From: Gordonia zhenghanii
Lineage (GTDB): Bacteria; Actinomycetota; Actinomycetes; Mycobacteriales; Mycobacteriaceae
Reading direction: 5' to 3'
Assembly (NCBI RefSeq): GCF_021738965.1
Contig: NZ_JAKKOQ010000001.1
Span: 434,001 to 498,000, forward strand
DNA: 64,000 nt
Part shown: in pieces, positions 8,801 through 18,316 of the stretch
Position numbering within the stretch: position 1 is the first letter of the stretch
Layout: every line of letters begins with the position of its first letter
The notes under the pieces: model-generated
The model's database searches: none
Told to the model about the DNA's origin: nothing
What the model saw: only the letters and a program-made list of their open reading frames with translations
Program-made: the position numbers and the translations under genes

Positions 8801-9280
8801 ATGAGCATTCCGCTGTTCTTCCGCGAAGACTCGTTTCTGCAGCCGATGGAGCTGACTCTGCCGGAGGGGATCGCCGTCGTCACCCAACGGTTCTACGACG
8901 TCCGAATAGAGGATCTGCGGGACATCTTCGACGAGTCGTTCCAGACGCTCGCCCAGACGCGGCCCGTCGGACCGCCGTACGCGATGTACGAGGGCGACCC
9001 GACCGACGTCTTCGACCTGACGATCGGATTCCCGGTCGCAGGCCCCGTCGACGTCGACGATTTCGGCGACATCGCCAACGAGGTGTTCCCGTCCGGCCCG
9101 GCGTTGATCATGAGCCACATCGGCGGCTTCGACGGCCTCGGCTCGGCATGGGACTCGTTGATGGAGGTCCACGCGGTCAACGGCGGCCGGACGCCCCGCG
9201 CGACCATCGAGATCTACGTCAACGACCCGTCGTCGACGCCGCAGGAGGATCTGCGTACCGACCTGCTGGCCCTCTACTAG
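8801..9280 (+). CDS. GyrI-like small-molecule-binding (effector-binding) domain protein
   Basis: A 159-residue stand-alone GyrI-like/AraC-effector-binding fold. It shows FYDVRIEDLRDIFDESFQTL near the N-terminus and DLTIGFPV, GPALIMSHIGGFDGL and ATIEIYVNDPSSTP later, as in BmrR/GyrI ligand domains. No DNA-binding domain is present, so it may bind or sequester small molecules rather than regulate directly (inference). The ATG was chosen because the domain starts immediately after it. It is divergent from the esterase, 71 bp away. Confidence 0.7.
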   Translation: MSIPLFFREDSFLQPMELTLPEGIAVVTQRFYDVRIEDLRDIFDESFQTLAQTRPVGPPYAMYEGDPTDVFDLTIGFPVAGPVDVDDFGDIANEVFPSGPALIMSHIGGFDGLGSAWDSLMEVHAVNGGRTPRATIEIYVNDPSSTPQEDLRTDLLALY

Positions 9281-9296
9281 TCACACCGACTACAGG

Positions 9297-10739
9297 TCAC
9301 ACCAACCCCAGGCGCTTGGCCATGTCGGAGACGAACACTCCGTTCGGGTCGATGCGGCGGCGTACCGCGGTCCACTCGTCCAGCCGCGGGTACATCGCGG
9401 CGAACGTGGCGGGCGACGTCGTCGAGTCCTTCGCCGTATAGAGGCGTCCGCCCGCGTCGAGGACCCGGCGGTCCAGGTCGGCGACGAGACGGTCGAGGCC
9501 TCGGGAGATCCCGAAGTCGAACGTCGCGGTCAGCCCCTCCGTCGGAAACGACAGCGGGGCACGGTTGCCCGCACCGAACTTCTTCAGGACGTTGAGGAAG
9601 CTCGCGTGTCCCGAACGCCGGACCGCGCGCAGGAGCGGAGCGAACGTGTCGAGACTCTCCGGCGGAAGCACGAACTGGTACTGCAGGAATCCTCGCCGCC
9701 CGTAGAAGCGGTTCCACTCCCCCATGATGTCCAGCGGGTGCAGGAAGCCGGTGATGTTGTGGATCTTCCCGGTGTAGTCGGAGCCGGTCCGGAAGTACGC
9801 CTCGCTCATCGCCCCGAACGTGTACCGGTTGCCGAGCCCGCTAGGGAAGACGTCGGGCACCGTCAGATACTGCGGAGCGTCGAACTTCAACGGATCCTTC
9901 CGGAGTTTCGCGGGCAGTTCGTCGACCGATGCCAGCCTGCCGCGGGTGAAGTATCCGCGCCCGAGTCTCGGCCCCTTGCTCACCGCGTCGAACCATCCGG
10001 CGCTGTAGTCGGCGGCGTCGGACCATTCGCTGCGGTGCAGCTCGATCGTCTCCTCCACGCTGTGCGTGACGACGCCGTCGGCCAGGAAGTACGCGGTGTC
10101 TGTCGGCTGCACCCGGAGACGTGCCCGGAGCACAATGCCGGTCAGGCCGAGACCGGCGACGGTCGCCCAGTACAGCGAGCCGTCCGGGTCGTCTGCCGTG
10201 CCGTCGGGGCCCACGGTGAGAACGCGACCGTCGGCGATGAGCAGATCGAGGTCGGCCACCTGGTCGCCGAAGCTGCCCGTGCTGTGGTGACTCTTGCCGT
10301 GGACATCGTGCGCGATGGCCCCGCCGACAGTGACCTGACGCGTCCCGGGAAGAACCGGCAGCCATAACCCGAGTGGAACCAAGATTCTCAGCAAGCCGTC
10401 CAGAGTGACGCCTGCATCGACGTCGGCGATCAGCTCTTCGCCGTCGATGCGGTGGATCTGATCGAGTGCGGTCATGTCGATCGTGAGACCCGCACGGTTC
10501 TGCGCGGACTCGTTGTACGAGCGTCCGAGGCCCCGCGCGATCACACCGTGCCGCAGGTATCGAGGGTCGTCGGAGTTCTCGTCGGCGACCCGCGAGACGG
10601 CACGCGCGATGGCGTCAACATCGCGGGTGGCGAGTACTGCGGCGTGGACCCCGTTGGTCCGCGACCACCCGTCCAAGTAGCGGGTCTGCACGACATTGTC
10701 AGCTGTTGAAGTCACGGTCGCGAACGTACAGACGGTCAC
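9297..10739 (-). CDS. DprE1-like FAD-dependent oxidase (VAO family)
   Basis: About 480 residues resembling DprE1, the decaprenylphosphoryl-ribose 2'-oxidase of arabinan synthesis. The FAD domain shows GLGRSYNESAQN (Tyr75) and GGAIAHDVHGKSHHSTGSFG (His147, Lys149). The substrate domain shows PLKFDAPQYLTVPDVFP, GFLQYQFVLP and GGRLYTAKDS (Lys437). The position matching the benzothiazinone-target Cys387 of M. tuberculosis is Thr406, with an ungapped 31-residue spacing to the catalytic Lys in both proteins. No DprE2 or arabinosyltransferase gene is adjacent, so this is probably a paralogue (inference). GTG at 10739 is one start; GTG at 10715 gives an N-terminus closer to the family length. Neither has a clear ribosome binding site. 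Confidence 0.82.
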   Translation of the reverse strand: MTVCTFATVTSTADNVVQTRYLDGWSRTNGVHAAVLATRDVDAIARAVSRVADENSDDPRYLRHGVIARGLGRSYNESAQNRAGLTIDMTALDQIHRIDGEELIADVDAGVTLDGLLRILVPLGLWLPVLPGTRQVTVGGAIAHDVHGKSHHSTGSFGDQVADLDLLIADGRVLTVGPDGTADDPDGSLYWATVAGLGLTGIVLRARLRVQPTDTAYFLADGVVTHSVEETIELHRSEWSDAADYSAGWFDAVSKGPRLGRGYFTRGRLASVDELPAKLRKDPLKFDAPQYLTVPDVFPSGLGNRYTFGAMSEAYFRTGSDYTGKIHNITGFLHPLDIMGEWNRFYGRRGFLQYQFVLPPESLDTFAPLLRAVRRSGHASFLNVLKKFGAGNRAPLSFPTEGLTATFDFGISRGLDRLVADLDRRVLDAGGRLYTAKDSTTSPATFAAMYPRLDEWTAVRRRIDPNGVFVSDMAKRLGLV

Positions 10740-10817
10740 TGAGAAGATCGTGCGATTCAGATGAGAGGACCCGTGAATCGAGTCGGAGGGCTACCTCCAT
10801 CACACTCGTGCAACGCA

Positions 10818-10853
10818 CACGTCTCCCCCGGCGAAGTAACCGGAGGAGACGTG
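10818..10853 (-). terminator. Hairpin terminator after tRNA-Thr
   Basis: Read on the minus strand, CACGTCTCCTCCGG pairs with CCGGGGGAGACGTG around an 8-nt loop (14 pairs, one G-T). It begins 3 nt after the tRNA CCA end. No U-tract follows, which is common for strong actinobacterial hairpins. Confidence 0.7.
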
Positions 10854-10855
10854 GT

Positions 10856-10930
10856 TGGAGCCCCCTGTCAGGATTGAACTGACGACCGCTCGCTTACAAG
10901 GCGAGTGCTCTACCACTGAGCTAAGGAGGC
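10856..10930 (-). tRNA. tRNA-Thr (anticodon TGT), CCA encoded
   Basis: The minus strand folds as a complete cloverleaf: acceptor GCCTCCT pairs with AGGGGGC (one G-T), D-arm AGCTCAGTGGTAGAGC, anticodon stem CTCGC/GCGAG with loop CTTGTAA, and T-arm GTCAG/CTGAC around TTCAATC. The anticodon is TGT, so threonine. The CCA tail is encoded. Nothing integrative is visible next to it. Confidence 0.96.
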
Positions 10931-11038
10931 GTGCGGCCAAAGTATAACGGTCGCCTCTCATGTGTCCGGACTAGCATCGTCTCTGTAACAGTCGCGGCAC
11001 CACGCACCGACCGAAATGACCGAGAGGAGGCCGCGCAC

Positions 11039-12505
11039 GTGCGTGCGTTCATCCGCCGAGGGCTCAACAGGGTTCTCGGAACAGCCCAGGCCACGATCGA
11101 CACGATCGAGCCGGGCAGCATCTTCGTCGCGCCTCGCAAACCGATCGCGATCGACGACGAGGCGGCGATCACCGAAGTGCTCGACCTCGCCGCGAAGATC
11201 GGGGCCGTCCTCCTCGACTCCGGGACCGGCGCCATCGACACCCGACGACAGATCGAGTTCGTCGCGGGCATCTACGGCCTCGACGACGTCGACATCGACG
11301 TCACGTTCAACACGATCATCGTGTGCGCCCAGCGCGGCAACAACCTTCCTCCCGTGACGTGCGTCCGCACCGTCTACGCGCGGTCGCTCGACTTCACCCG
11401 ACTGGCCCACGTCGACCGGTTGGTGCGGCGCATCCGCCAGCTGGCGATCAGCCCGGCGACCGCCCACGGCATCGTCGACGAGATCACCCGGGCTCCGCAC
11501 CACTACCCGTACTGGGTGGCGAACGCCGGTTGGGGCGTCATGGCGTCGGGCATCTCGATCCTGCTCGGCGGCACCTGGGTCGTCTGGTTCACCGCACTGA
11601 TCACGACGGTCATCATCGTGAGCATCAATCGTCGGCTGGCGCGCGCCGGAACCCCCATCTTCTTCCAGCAGTTCGCCGGCGGATTCATCGCCGTCGTGCC
11701 CGCAGCGCTCCTGTTCCATTGGCGGGAGGAACTCGGCCTCGGCGAATCGTTCGCGCCGTCGCAGATCATCGCGGCGGGCATCGTGGTCCTCTTGTCGGGA
11801 CTCTCACTCGTCGGCTCGGTGCAGGACGCGATCACCGGAGCCCCGATCACCGGCACCGCGCGGTTCTCCGAAGTCGTCTTGCTGACCGGCGGCATCCTCG
11901 CAGGTGTCGCGCTGGGGCTGCGGATCGTCGAGAGCGTCGGCGTCATCCTGCCCGGCCTGGGAACCCAGATGCCGTTCGGACCAGCCGATCTCGCCGCCCG
12001 CATCGTCGGCGGCGCGATAGCCGCCGGAGCGTTCGCCGTCGGCAGCTACGCGGAGCGTCGCGCGATCCCCGTCGCGCTCGGCGCGGGCGCCGTCGCGTCC
12101 GCGGTCGCGTTCGGCCTCGCGCTCACCGACTCCGGCACCATCTTGAGTTCCGCGACGGCCGCCGTCGTCGTCGGCCTCGTCGGTGGTCTCGCCGCACGCC
12201 GTGCGCTCACTCCCCCGCTCGTCGTCGCCGTCGCCGGGATCACTCCGCTTCTGCCTGGTCTGGCGATCTACCGCGGCCTGTACGGGATCATGAGCGACCA
12301 GTCACTCGTCGGATTCAGCCAGGTGGCAGGTGCGTTGACGACCGGCTGCGCACTCGCCGCCGGCGTCACGCTCGGTGAGTTCATCGCCCGGTCGCTGCGT
12401 CGACCCCATCTCCCGAGCCGGATAATACGGATCCCACAGCGTCCTGACCTGCGCAGACCTGTGGTCCGCAAGCCGCACGGAAACCGCAACGGCACCAGCG
12501 CTTGA
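11039..12505 (+). CDS. Threonine/serine exporter, ThrE family
   Basis: A 488-residue membrane protein, almost exactly the length of Corynebacterium glutamicum ThrE. The N-terminal cytoplasmic domain (about 1-150) contains LDLAAKIGAVLLDSGTGAIDT and FNTIIVCAQRGNNLPPVTCVRTV; about ten hydrophobic helices follow from residue 170 (WVANAGWGVMASGISILLGG onward). The family exports Thr and Ser by proton antiport. The GTG start was chosen for the GAGGAGG ribosome binding site 7-9 nt upstream. It is divergent from the tRNA gene. A second ThrE-like gene lies at 44377. Confidence 0.88.
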   Translation: MRAFIRRGLNRVLGTAQATIDTIEPGSIFVAPRKPIAIDDEAAITEVLDLAAKIGAVLLDSGTGAIDTRRQIEFVAGIYGLDDVDIDVTFNTIIVCAQRGNNLPPVTCVRTVYARSLDFTRLAHVDRLVRRIRQLAISPATAHGIVDEITRAPHHYPYWVANAGWGVMASGISILLGGTWVVWFTALITTVIIVSINRRLARAGTPIFFQQFAGGFIAVVPAALLFHWREELGLGESFAPSQIIAAGIVVLLSGLSLVGSVQDAITGAPITGTARFSEVVLLTGGILAGVALGLRIVESVGVILPGLGTQMPFGPADLAARIVGGAIAAGAFAVGSYAERRAIPVALGAGAVASAVAFGLALTDSGTILSSATAAVVVGLVGGLAARRALTPPLVVAVAGITPLLPGLAIYRGLYGIMSDQSLVGFSQVAGALTTGCALAAGVTLGEFIARSLRRPHLPSRIIRIPQRPDLRRPVVRKPHGNRNGTSA

Positions 12506-12545
12506 CCCTCACGCGACGTCAGCCCCGACTATCGAAGGCGTGAGG

Positions 12546-13331
12546 ATGACACGCAAGGACACCACGTGGACAGTAGGACAGCTCGCCGACCTCTCGGGCG
12601 TGACGGTGCGGACTCTGCACCACTACGACGAGATCGGCCTGCTGCACCCCACCGACCGAAACAGCGCCGGATACCGCCTCTACACCGAGGCGGATCTGGT
12701 TCGGCTGCAGCAGATCGTGGTGTACCGCAGGCTCGAGATGCCGCTCGATGAGATCGCCGACCTGCTCGACGGGTCCGACGACGCCGTCGACCATCTCCGC
12801 AGGCAGCGTGCCACCGTCACCGCCAGGCGTGACGAGCTCGACACCCTCGTCGACGCAATCGATCAAGCATTGGAGCGAGAGATGAACAACCGACCGGCGA
12901 CCGACGACGACCTGCGCGAACTGTTCGGGCACGGGTTCTCCGACGAGTACCAGGCCGAGGCGGAGGAACGCTGGGGCGACACCGACAAGTGGGCCCAGTC
13001 GCAGGCACGGACCGCGCAGTACACGAAGGCCGACTGGGCGCAGATCAAGGACGAGCAGGACGCGGCCAACAACGCGTTCATCGCCGCCATGCGCGCCGGG
13101 GAACCCGCAGACGGCGACGTCGCAGTGGCGATCGCCGAGCGCGTTCGGGTCCACATGAACGATCGGTTCTACGACTGCGACCACGAGTTCCATCGGTGCC
13201 TCGGCGAGATGTATGTGAGCGATCCGCGCTTCGCGGCGACCTACGACGATCTCGAACCGGGACTGTCCCAGTACGTTCGCGACGCGATCGTCGCCAACGC
13301 CGATCGGCACGGTGGATCCGACCACAGGTAG
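12546..13331 (+). CDS. MerR-family regulator with TipAS ligand domain
   Basis: A 261-residue regulator. The MerR helix-turn-helix (WTVGQLADLSGVTVRTLHHY) lies at about 8-27 and is followed by a dimerisation coiled coil to about 110. From about 125 a TipAS-type domain follows (LFGHGFSDEYQAEAEERWGD, then EFHRCLGEMYVSDPRFAATYD), the fold that binds thiopeptides and other drugs in TipAL. ATG 12546 was preferred to GTG 12540 because GAAGG lies 7 nt upstream of it. TTGACC (12502-12507) and CTATCG (12529-12534) may form its promoter, overlapping the thrE stop codon. Confidence 0.85.
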   Translation: MTRKDTTWTVGQLADLSGVTVRTLHHYDEIGLLHPTDRNSAGYRLYTEADLVRLQQIVVYRRLEMPLDEIADLLDGSDDAVDHLRRQRATVTARRDELDTLVDAIDQALEREMNNRPATDDDLRELFGHGFSDEYQAEAEERWGDTDKWAQSQARTAQYTKADWAQIKDEQDAANNAFIAAMRAGEPADGDVAVAIAERVRVHMNDRFYDCDHEFHRCLGEMYVSDPRFAATYDDLEPGLSQYVRDAIVANADRHGGSDHR

Positions 13332-13341
13332 AATCGGCAGC

Positions 13342-13509
13342 ATGCCTGCTAAGACCACTGAAATCACCACAGACGAGGAACTGGCAACGATCGCCGACGA
13401 GACTGCGCTCTCCGCGCGTCGAGTCGTCGCCGCGTACGCCGCCGACGCCGACGAATGCCGGATGCTCCTCGCCATGCTCGGAATCGCACCGGACGAACCG
13501 GCAGCCTGA
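13342..13509 (+). CDS. Small conserved-looking protein, 55 residues
   Basis: A 55-residue acidic, Ala-rich protein (TTEITTDEELATIADETALS, then RRVVAAYAADADECRMLLAML). It looks like two amphipathic helices with one Cys. AGGTAG lies about 10 nt upstream of the ATG. It fits tightly between the MerR stop (10 bp) and the otsA start (6 bp), so it is probably translated as part of the otsAB transcript. I do not recognise the family. Confidence 0.6.
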   Translation: MPAKTTEITTDEELATIADETALSARRVVAAYAADADECRMLLAMLGIAPDEPAA

Positions 13510-13515
13510 TCCGGC

Positions 13516-14919
13516 ATGGCTGACTTCGTCGTAGTCGCCAATCGTCTGCCGGTCGACAAACGTGTCGAGCCCGACGGGTCCACTTCTTGGAAGCGTGCAC
13601 CCGGCGGGCTCGTCACTGCATTGACCCCGACTCTCGCCTCTCATTCGGGCGCGTGGGTCGGCTGGAGCGGTGTGCCCGACTCGTCCGACGACCCGCAGAT
13701 CGACGGGATCGACATCCGTTCGGTTCCGTTGTCGAGCGACGAGATCGCCGACTACTACGAGGGTTTCGCCAACTCGACTCTCTGGCCGCTCTACCACGAC
13801 CTGCTCGTGGAACCGGTCTTCGACCACGACTGGTGGACGACGTACGTCGCCGTCAACGAGCGCTTCGCGCAGGCTGCCTCCGAGGCCGCCGACCCCGGGG
13901 CGACCGTGTGGGTGCACGACTACCAGCTCCAACTCGTCCCCGCCCTCCTCCGCGAACTGCGCCCGGACCTGCGCATCGGATTCTTCCTGCACATCCCGTT
14001 CCCGTCGTACGAGCTGTTCACGCGCCTCCCGTGGCGTGCGGAACTACTCCGCGGGCTACTCGGAGCCGACCTCGTCGGCTTCCACCTCCCCGGCGGAGCC
14101 GAGAATTTCTTGACCCTGGTGCGTCGAGTCCTCGGTGTCGAGGCGTCTCACGACCCGGTCGGCGTCCGCGACGGGCTCGGCACGATTCGCGACGGCGCTC
14201 GGACGATCCGAGTCGGATCGTTCCCGATCTCGGTCGACGCCTCAGACGTCGCCGAGCAGGCCGCGGCGATGACCGAACGCGCTGCGGCCATCCGTGCCGA
14301 ACTCGGCGATCCGGCGACCGTCCTGTTGGGCGTCGACCGCCTCGATTACACGAAGGGCATCGACGTCCGGCTCGACGCGCTCGACGGCCTGTTCCGCGAC
14401 GGCCGACTCGACCCCGCCGACACCGTCCTGGTCCAGTTGGCCAGTCCGAGCCGGGAGAACGTCGACAGCTATATCAAGGTCCGCAACCGGATCGAGCAGT
14501 CCGTCGCGCATATCAACGGCACCCACGGGACCGTGACGAGCCCACCGGTCCGATACCTGCTCCAACCCGTGCCTCGCGACGAACTGCTCGCCTACTTCCT
14601 GGCCGCCGACGTCATGCTCGTGACCCCACTGAGGGACGGTATGAACCTCGTCGCCAAGGAGTACGCGGCCTGCCGTTCCGACCTCGGCGGGGCCCTCGTC
14701 CTCAGCGAGTTCACCGGTGCCGCGACCGAGATGGACCAGGCGTACCTGGTGAACCCGTACGACCAGCGGAACGTGCAGGACGCCGTCTTCCGCGCGGTGA
14801 CCGACGACCCGCAGGCGCGGCGCGAACGGATGTCGGCACTGCACCAGCAGGTCCTCGACTTCGACGTGGACCTGTGGTCGCGGAGCTTCCTGCAGTGTCT
14901 CGCCGAGGCAAGCCAGTGA
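13516..14919 (+). CDS. otsA: Trehalose-6-phosphate synthase
   Basis: A 467-residue GT20 glycosyltransferase that makes trehalose 6-phosphate from glucose 6-phosphate and a nucleotide-glucose. Signatures are [12 protein letters not shown] at the N-terminus, [44 protein letters not shown] and [14 protein letters not shown]. The stop overlaps the GTG start of otsB, giving translational coupling and completing the two-step OtsAB route to trehalose, an osmolyte and precursor of trehalose mycolates. Confidence 0.95.
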   Translation: MADFVVVANRLPVDKRVEPDGSTSWKRAPGGLVTALTPTLASHSGAWVGWSGVPDSSDDPQIDGIDIRSVPLSSDEIADYYEGFANSTLWPLYHDLLVEPVFDHDWWTTYVAVNERFAQAASEAADPGATVWVHDYQLQLVPALLRELRPDLRIGFFLHIPFPSYELFTRLPWRAELLRGLLGADLVGFHLPGGAENFLTLVRRVLGVEASHDPVGVRDGLGTIRDGARTIRVGSFPISVDASDVAEQAAAMTERAAAIRAELGDPATVLLGVDRLDYTKGIDVRLDALDGLFRDGRLDPADTVLVQLASPSRENVDSYIKVRNRIEQSVAHINGTHGTVTSPPVRYLLQPVPRDELLAYFLAADVMLVTPLRDGMNLVAKEYAACRSDLGGALVLSEFTGAATEMDQAYLVNPYDQRNVQDAVFRAVTDDPQARRERMSALHQQVLDFDVDLWSRSFLQCLAEASQ

Positions 14920-15698
14920 GTCCGACGGCTCGGGCGACCCCGCTCGGCGACGCACTCGTCGAGTTCGCGTCGCTGGACCGCGTGCTCATCGCCTCCGACT
15001 ACGACGGCTGCGTCGCGCCCATCGTGTCGCGTCCCGAGGACGCGGTGCCCGATCCGGCATCCGCAGCGGCGTTGACCGCTGCCGCCGACCTCCCCGGGAC
15101 GTGGGCTGCACTCGTGTCCGGGCGGGCACGTGCCGACCTGTCGGCACTGTCCGGCCTGGGTGACCCGGTGACGCTCGTCGGGAGCCACGGCGCCGAGTTC
15201 GAGTCCGGATTCGACGAGCCGCTCACCGTCGAGCAGAAGACTCTCCTCGCCGCGGTCGTCGCCGAGTTCGAGTCCATCGCGACACGGTTCCCCGGCACCA
15301 GCGTCGAGACGAAGCCCGCGAGCACCACCCTGCACGTCCGGAACGCCTCCGACGACGATGCCCGCGCCGCGCTCACGCTGGCCGTCGAGGGTCCCGCGTC
15401 ATGGGCGGGGGTCCACGTGACGCACGGCAAGTCCGTCATCGAACTCGCGGTCATCGAGACGAGCAAGGGACACGCGCTCGACCGTCTCCGCGACCGCGTC
15501 CACGCGCAGGCCGTGCTCTATCTCGGCGACGACATCACCGACGAGAAGGCGTTCGCGCACCTGAACCTGCCCGGCGACGTCGGCGTCAAGGTCGGCGACG
15601 GCGCGACTGCCGCCAAATTCCGCATCACCGGCCCCGACGAGGTCGCACAGGTGTTGACCGCGGCCGTCGAGTTGCGCGCGAGCGCTACCCGGTCTTGA
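14916..15698 (+). CDS. otsB: Trehalose-6-phosphate phosphatase
   Basis: A 260-residue HAD-superfamily phosphatase. The catalytic loop is [11 protein letters not shown] with Asp28 and Asp30; [27 protein letters not shown] and [12 protein letters not shown] give the later motifs. It removes phosphate from trehalose 6-phosphate. The GTG start overlaps the otsA stop (GTGA). Its 3' end overlaps the convergent SDR gene by 14 bp. Confidence 0.94.
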   Translation: MSPTARATPLGDALVEFASLDRVLIASDYDGCVAPIVSRPEDAVPDPASAAALTAAADLPGTWAALVSGRARADLSALSGLGDPVTLVGSHGAEFESGFDEPLTVEQKTLLAAVVAEFESIATRFPGTSVETKPASTTLHVRNASDDDARAALTLAVEGPASWAGVHVTHGKSVIELAVIETSKGHALDRLRDRVHAQAVLYLGDDITDEKAFAHLNLPGDVGVKVGDGATAAKFRITGPDEVAQVLTAAVELRASATRS

Positions 15699-16449
15699 CG
15701 TTGCGGCGGGCGCTCGCCTGATCGCGCGGCATCAGCACGATCTGGTCGAGGTTCACGTGCGGCGGGCGGGACGCGGCGAACGCGATCACGTCGGCGACGT
15801 CCGTCGCAGTCAACGGCGTGAGCCCCTTGTAGACGGCGTCGGCGCGCTCGGCGTCCCCGTCGAACCGGACGAGCGAGAACTCGGTCTCGACCATGCCCGG
15901 CAGGATCTCGGTGAGCCGGATCGGCTTGCCCAGCAGTTCGGGTCGCAGCGTCCGGTGCAGCACGGACTGGCCGTGCTTGGCGGACGTGTAGCCCGAACCG
16001 TTGTCGTAGGTCTCGATCGCCGCGATCGAGGTGATCGTCACGATCAGTCCGTCACCCGACGCCTCCAGGAGCGGCAGCAGTCCCTTCGTCACGCGGAGCG
16101 TCCCGATGACGTTGGTCTCCCACATCCACCGCCAGTCGTCGAGGTCGGCGTCGGCGACCGTCGCCAACCCCTTCGCACCGCCCGCGTTGTTGACCAAGAC
16201 GTCCACCCGGTCGAGCGACGCGACGAACGTCTCGACCGACTCCGCGTCCGTGACGTCGAGATGCTGTGCGCGACCGCCGATCTCGGCTGCCAGCGTCTCG
16301 ATCCGATCGGTTCGACGCGCCCCGACGACGACGTGGTAGCCGTCGCTCGCGAGCGCGCGGGCCGTCGCCTCTCCGATACCCGAACTCGCGCCGGTCACCA
16401 CTGCGACTCTGCGTTGCCGTCCATCGCCCGAATCAGTTGAAGTAGTCAT
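15685..16449 (-). CDS. Short-chain dehydrogenase/reductase
   Basis: A 254-residue classical SDR. The NAD(P)-binding motif is TGASSGIGEA near residue 19, with LVNNAGG, a catalytic Ser in TSIAAIETY and the YxxxK motif in YTSAKHGQSV. GARRTDR after strand 2 suggests NADP preference. It pairs with the divergent ROK regulator as Rv0484c pairs with Rv0485 in M. tuberculosis. The substrate is unknown. Confidence 0.9.
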   Translation of the reverse strand: MTTSTDSGDGRQRRVAVVTGASSGIGEATARALASDGYHVVVGARRTDRIETLAAEIGGRAQHLDVTDAESVETFVASLDRVDVLVNNAGGAKGLATVADADLDDWRWMWETNVIGTLRVTKGLLPLLEASGDGLIVTITSIAAIETYDNGSGYTSAKHGQSVLHRTLRPELLGKPIRLTEILPGMVETEFSLVRFDGDAERADAVYKGLTPLTATDVADVIAFAASRPPHVNLDQIVLMPRDQASARRNVKTG

Positions 16450-16456
16450 GGTTCTC

Positions 16457-16471
16457 CAGTCTAAGAGACTG
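16457..16471. promoter_or_regulatory. Palindrome between SDR and ROK genes (possible operator)
   Basis: CAGTCT-AAG-AGACTG is a perfect inverted repeat, 8 bp upstream of the SDR start and 35 bp upstream of the ROK start, in a 56-bp divergent spacer. Its position suits an operator for the ROK protein; this is inference. Confidence 0.4.
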
Positions 16472-16505
16472 CTCGCCGCCCCACCCGGCTGCTAGATTCG
16501 ACGCC

Positions 16506-17606
16506 ATGATCGGTAGCGGAGTGGTCCCAGCGAGTCTGCGCGTCGGGACCGGTCCGACCGCTGCCGTCCTGCACGCGATCCGGGTGCACGGGCCGGTCAC
16601 CCGCGACCAGGTCGTGGCCGCCGTCGACCTGTCGCCCGCCACCGTCAACCGTCAGGTCAACGCACTGCTCGACGCGAAGCTCGTCACCGAGCGCGCCGAC
16701 CTCGTGGACCCCGGGGCCATCGGTCGCCCCAAACTCCCGTTGACCATCGACCGGGACCACTTCTGCGTCGCGGGCATGCACGTCGGCGCGCGTCGCACCG
16801 CACTCGTGGTCGCCGACCTGCGCGGACGCACCCTGTATTCGCACGCCGTGCGGACCACGGACGTCACCGACCTGTGCGCCCAGCTGCGGGTGCTCGCGAA
16901 TCGCTTCTCGGGCCGACGCGTCCTCTGGGGAGGCGTCGCCATCGGCGGGGCGGTCGACAGCGAGTCGGGCGTCGTCGACCACCCGATCCTCGGGTGGCGA
17001 CATCAGCCGCTCGGCGACGAACTGACGGCGGCGCTCGACGTTCCCGTCTCGGTGTCCGAGCACGTGCAGGCGATGGCCGCCGCCGAGCTCATCCTGTCCG
17101 GCGCGGCAGCCCGGGGGCCGTCCGGTCTGTTCTTCTACGCTCGCGAGACCGTCGGCATGGCGATGACGTTCGGCGGCCACGTACATCAGCCCGCCCGCGG
17201 CGCTGGGACCATCGCAGGCCTGACCGTCGTCCCAGGAGAACTCGCCGACACGGCCGTCGCCGGGCTCCAGTCGGTGATCGGCACGCAGTCGCTGCTCGAC
17301 GCCGCCGAACGTCTCGGCATCGAGGCGGGAGCCAACCGGCTGGCCGACGAGCGGGCCCGCGTCCTCGGGCAGGCCGTCGCAGCGATGCGCGACGTGGTGA
17401 ACCCCGACGAGATCGTCGTCGCGGGCGACGCGTTCGCCGCCCACCCGCAGGGGCTGGCTCCGGTCCAGGCCGCATTCGACGAAGCGACCCTGATCGACCG
17501 ACCGCTGGAGATCGTCCCGACGTGTTTCGGCGTCCACGTGACCGAGGCTGCGGCCGTCGCCGTCGCGTTGTCGTCCGTGTACGTCGACCCGCTGGCCGTC
17601 GTCTGA
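16506..17606 (+). CDS. ROK-family transcriptional regulator (Rv0485-like)
   Basis: A 366-residue ROK protein. An N-terminal winged helix (VLHAIRVHGPVTRDQVVAAV, then VNRQVNALLDAKLVTE) precedes the ROK fold (AGMHVGARRTALVVADLRGR; GGVAIGGAVDSESGVVDHP). The sugar-kinase zinc-site motif with clustered Cys is not evident, so a purely regulatory role is likely. It is divergent from the SDR gene, matching the Rv0485/Rv0484c arrangement. Confidence 0.82.
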   Translation: MIGSGVVPASLRVGTGPTAAVLHAIRVHGPVTRDQVVAAVDLSPATVNRQVNALLDAKLVTERADLVDPGAIGRPKLPLTIDRDHFCVAGMHVGARRTALVVADLRGRTLYSHAVRTTDVTDLCAQLRVLANRFSGRRVLWGGVAIGGAVDSESGVVDHPILGWRHQPLGDELTAALDVPVSVSEHVQAMAAAELILSGAAARGPSGLFFYARETVGMAMTFGGHVHQPARGAGTIAGLTVVPGELADTAVAGLQSVIGTQSLLDAAERLGIEAGANRLADERARVLGQAVAAMRDVVNPDEIVVAGDAFAAHPQGLAPVQAAFDEATLIDRPLEIVPTCFGVHVTEAAAVAVALSSVYVDPLAVV

Positions 17607-17610
17607 CGCG

Positions 17611-18288
17611 CTACTCGGCGAACCCGTTCAGCACGGCGCGCGAGCCGGACAGCCCTAATCGGCTCGCTCCTGCCTCGATCAGTTCCGCGGCGAACTCGGC
17701 CGTCCGGATTCCGCCGCTCGCTTTGACGCCGATCGACGGCCCGACGGTGTCCCGCATCACCCGCACCGCGTGCACGCTCGCGCCGCCGGACGGGTGGAAG
17801 CCGGTCGAGGTCTTCACGAAGTCGGCTCCGCCGTCGACGGCCTTGCGGCACACCGCGGCCAACCCGTCGTCGCCGATCGTCTCCAGCAGGACCGCCGACT
17901 CGACGATCACCTTGAGCACGGTGTCGGCCCCGACGCCTTCGCGGACGGTGAGGACGTCGGCGAAGACCTCGTCGTAGTTCCCGGCGACAGCGGCGCCGAC
18001 GTCGATCACCATGTCGACCTCCTGCGCGCCGTTCTCGACGGCGAACCGCGCTTCGGCCGCCTTCACCAACGAATGGTGCTTGCCCGACGGGAAGCCCGCG
18101 ACGACGCAGGTCGTCAACGGCCCCGTATCGATCGGGAGCATCGACGGAGACAGACAGACCGAGTAGACGCCCAGGTCGGCCGCTTCGCCGACCGCCGCAG
18201 CGGCGTCGGCGCGAGTCGCTGCGGGACGGAGGAGCGTGTGGTCCACGAGGGCCGCGACCGCCGCCCGGTTCAGGTTGCTTTTCGTCAC
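17611..18288 (-). CDS. deoC: Deoxyribose-phosphate aldolase
   Basis: A 225-residue class I aldolase splitting 2-deoxyribose 5-phosphate into glyceraldehyde 3-phosphate and acetaldehyde. [32 protein letters not shown] and [13 protein letters not shown] are the family motifs; Lys159 of KTSTGF is the expected Schiff-base lysine. The GTG at 18288 was chosen because family homology starts there; the frame stays open upstream but would overlap divergent purU. It corresponds to Rv0478. Confidence 0.92.
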   Translation of the reverse strand: MTKSNLNRAAVAALVDHTLLRPAATRADAAAAVGEAADLGVYSVCLSPSMLPIDTGPLTTCVVAGFPSGKHHSLVKAAEARFAVENGAQEVDMVIDVGAAVAGNYDEVFADVLTVREGVGADTVLKVIVESAVLLETIGDDGLAAVCRKAVDGGADFVKTSTGFHPSGGASVHAVRVMRDTVGPSIGVKASGGIRTAEFAAELIEAGASRLGLSGSRAVLNGFAE

Positions 18289-18316
18289 AACATACGAGCT
18301 TGGCACACTTGGACGG

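Noticed and set aside
13587..14915. Plus-strand Arg-rich frame preceding otsB
   Set aside because: It is the +2 shadow of otsA; otsB starts at the GTG overlapping the otsA stop.
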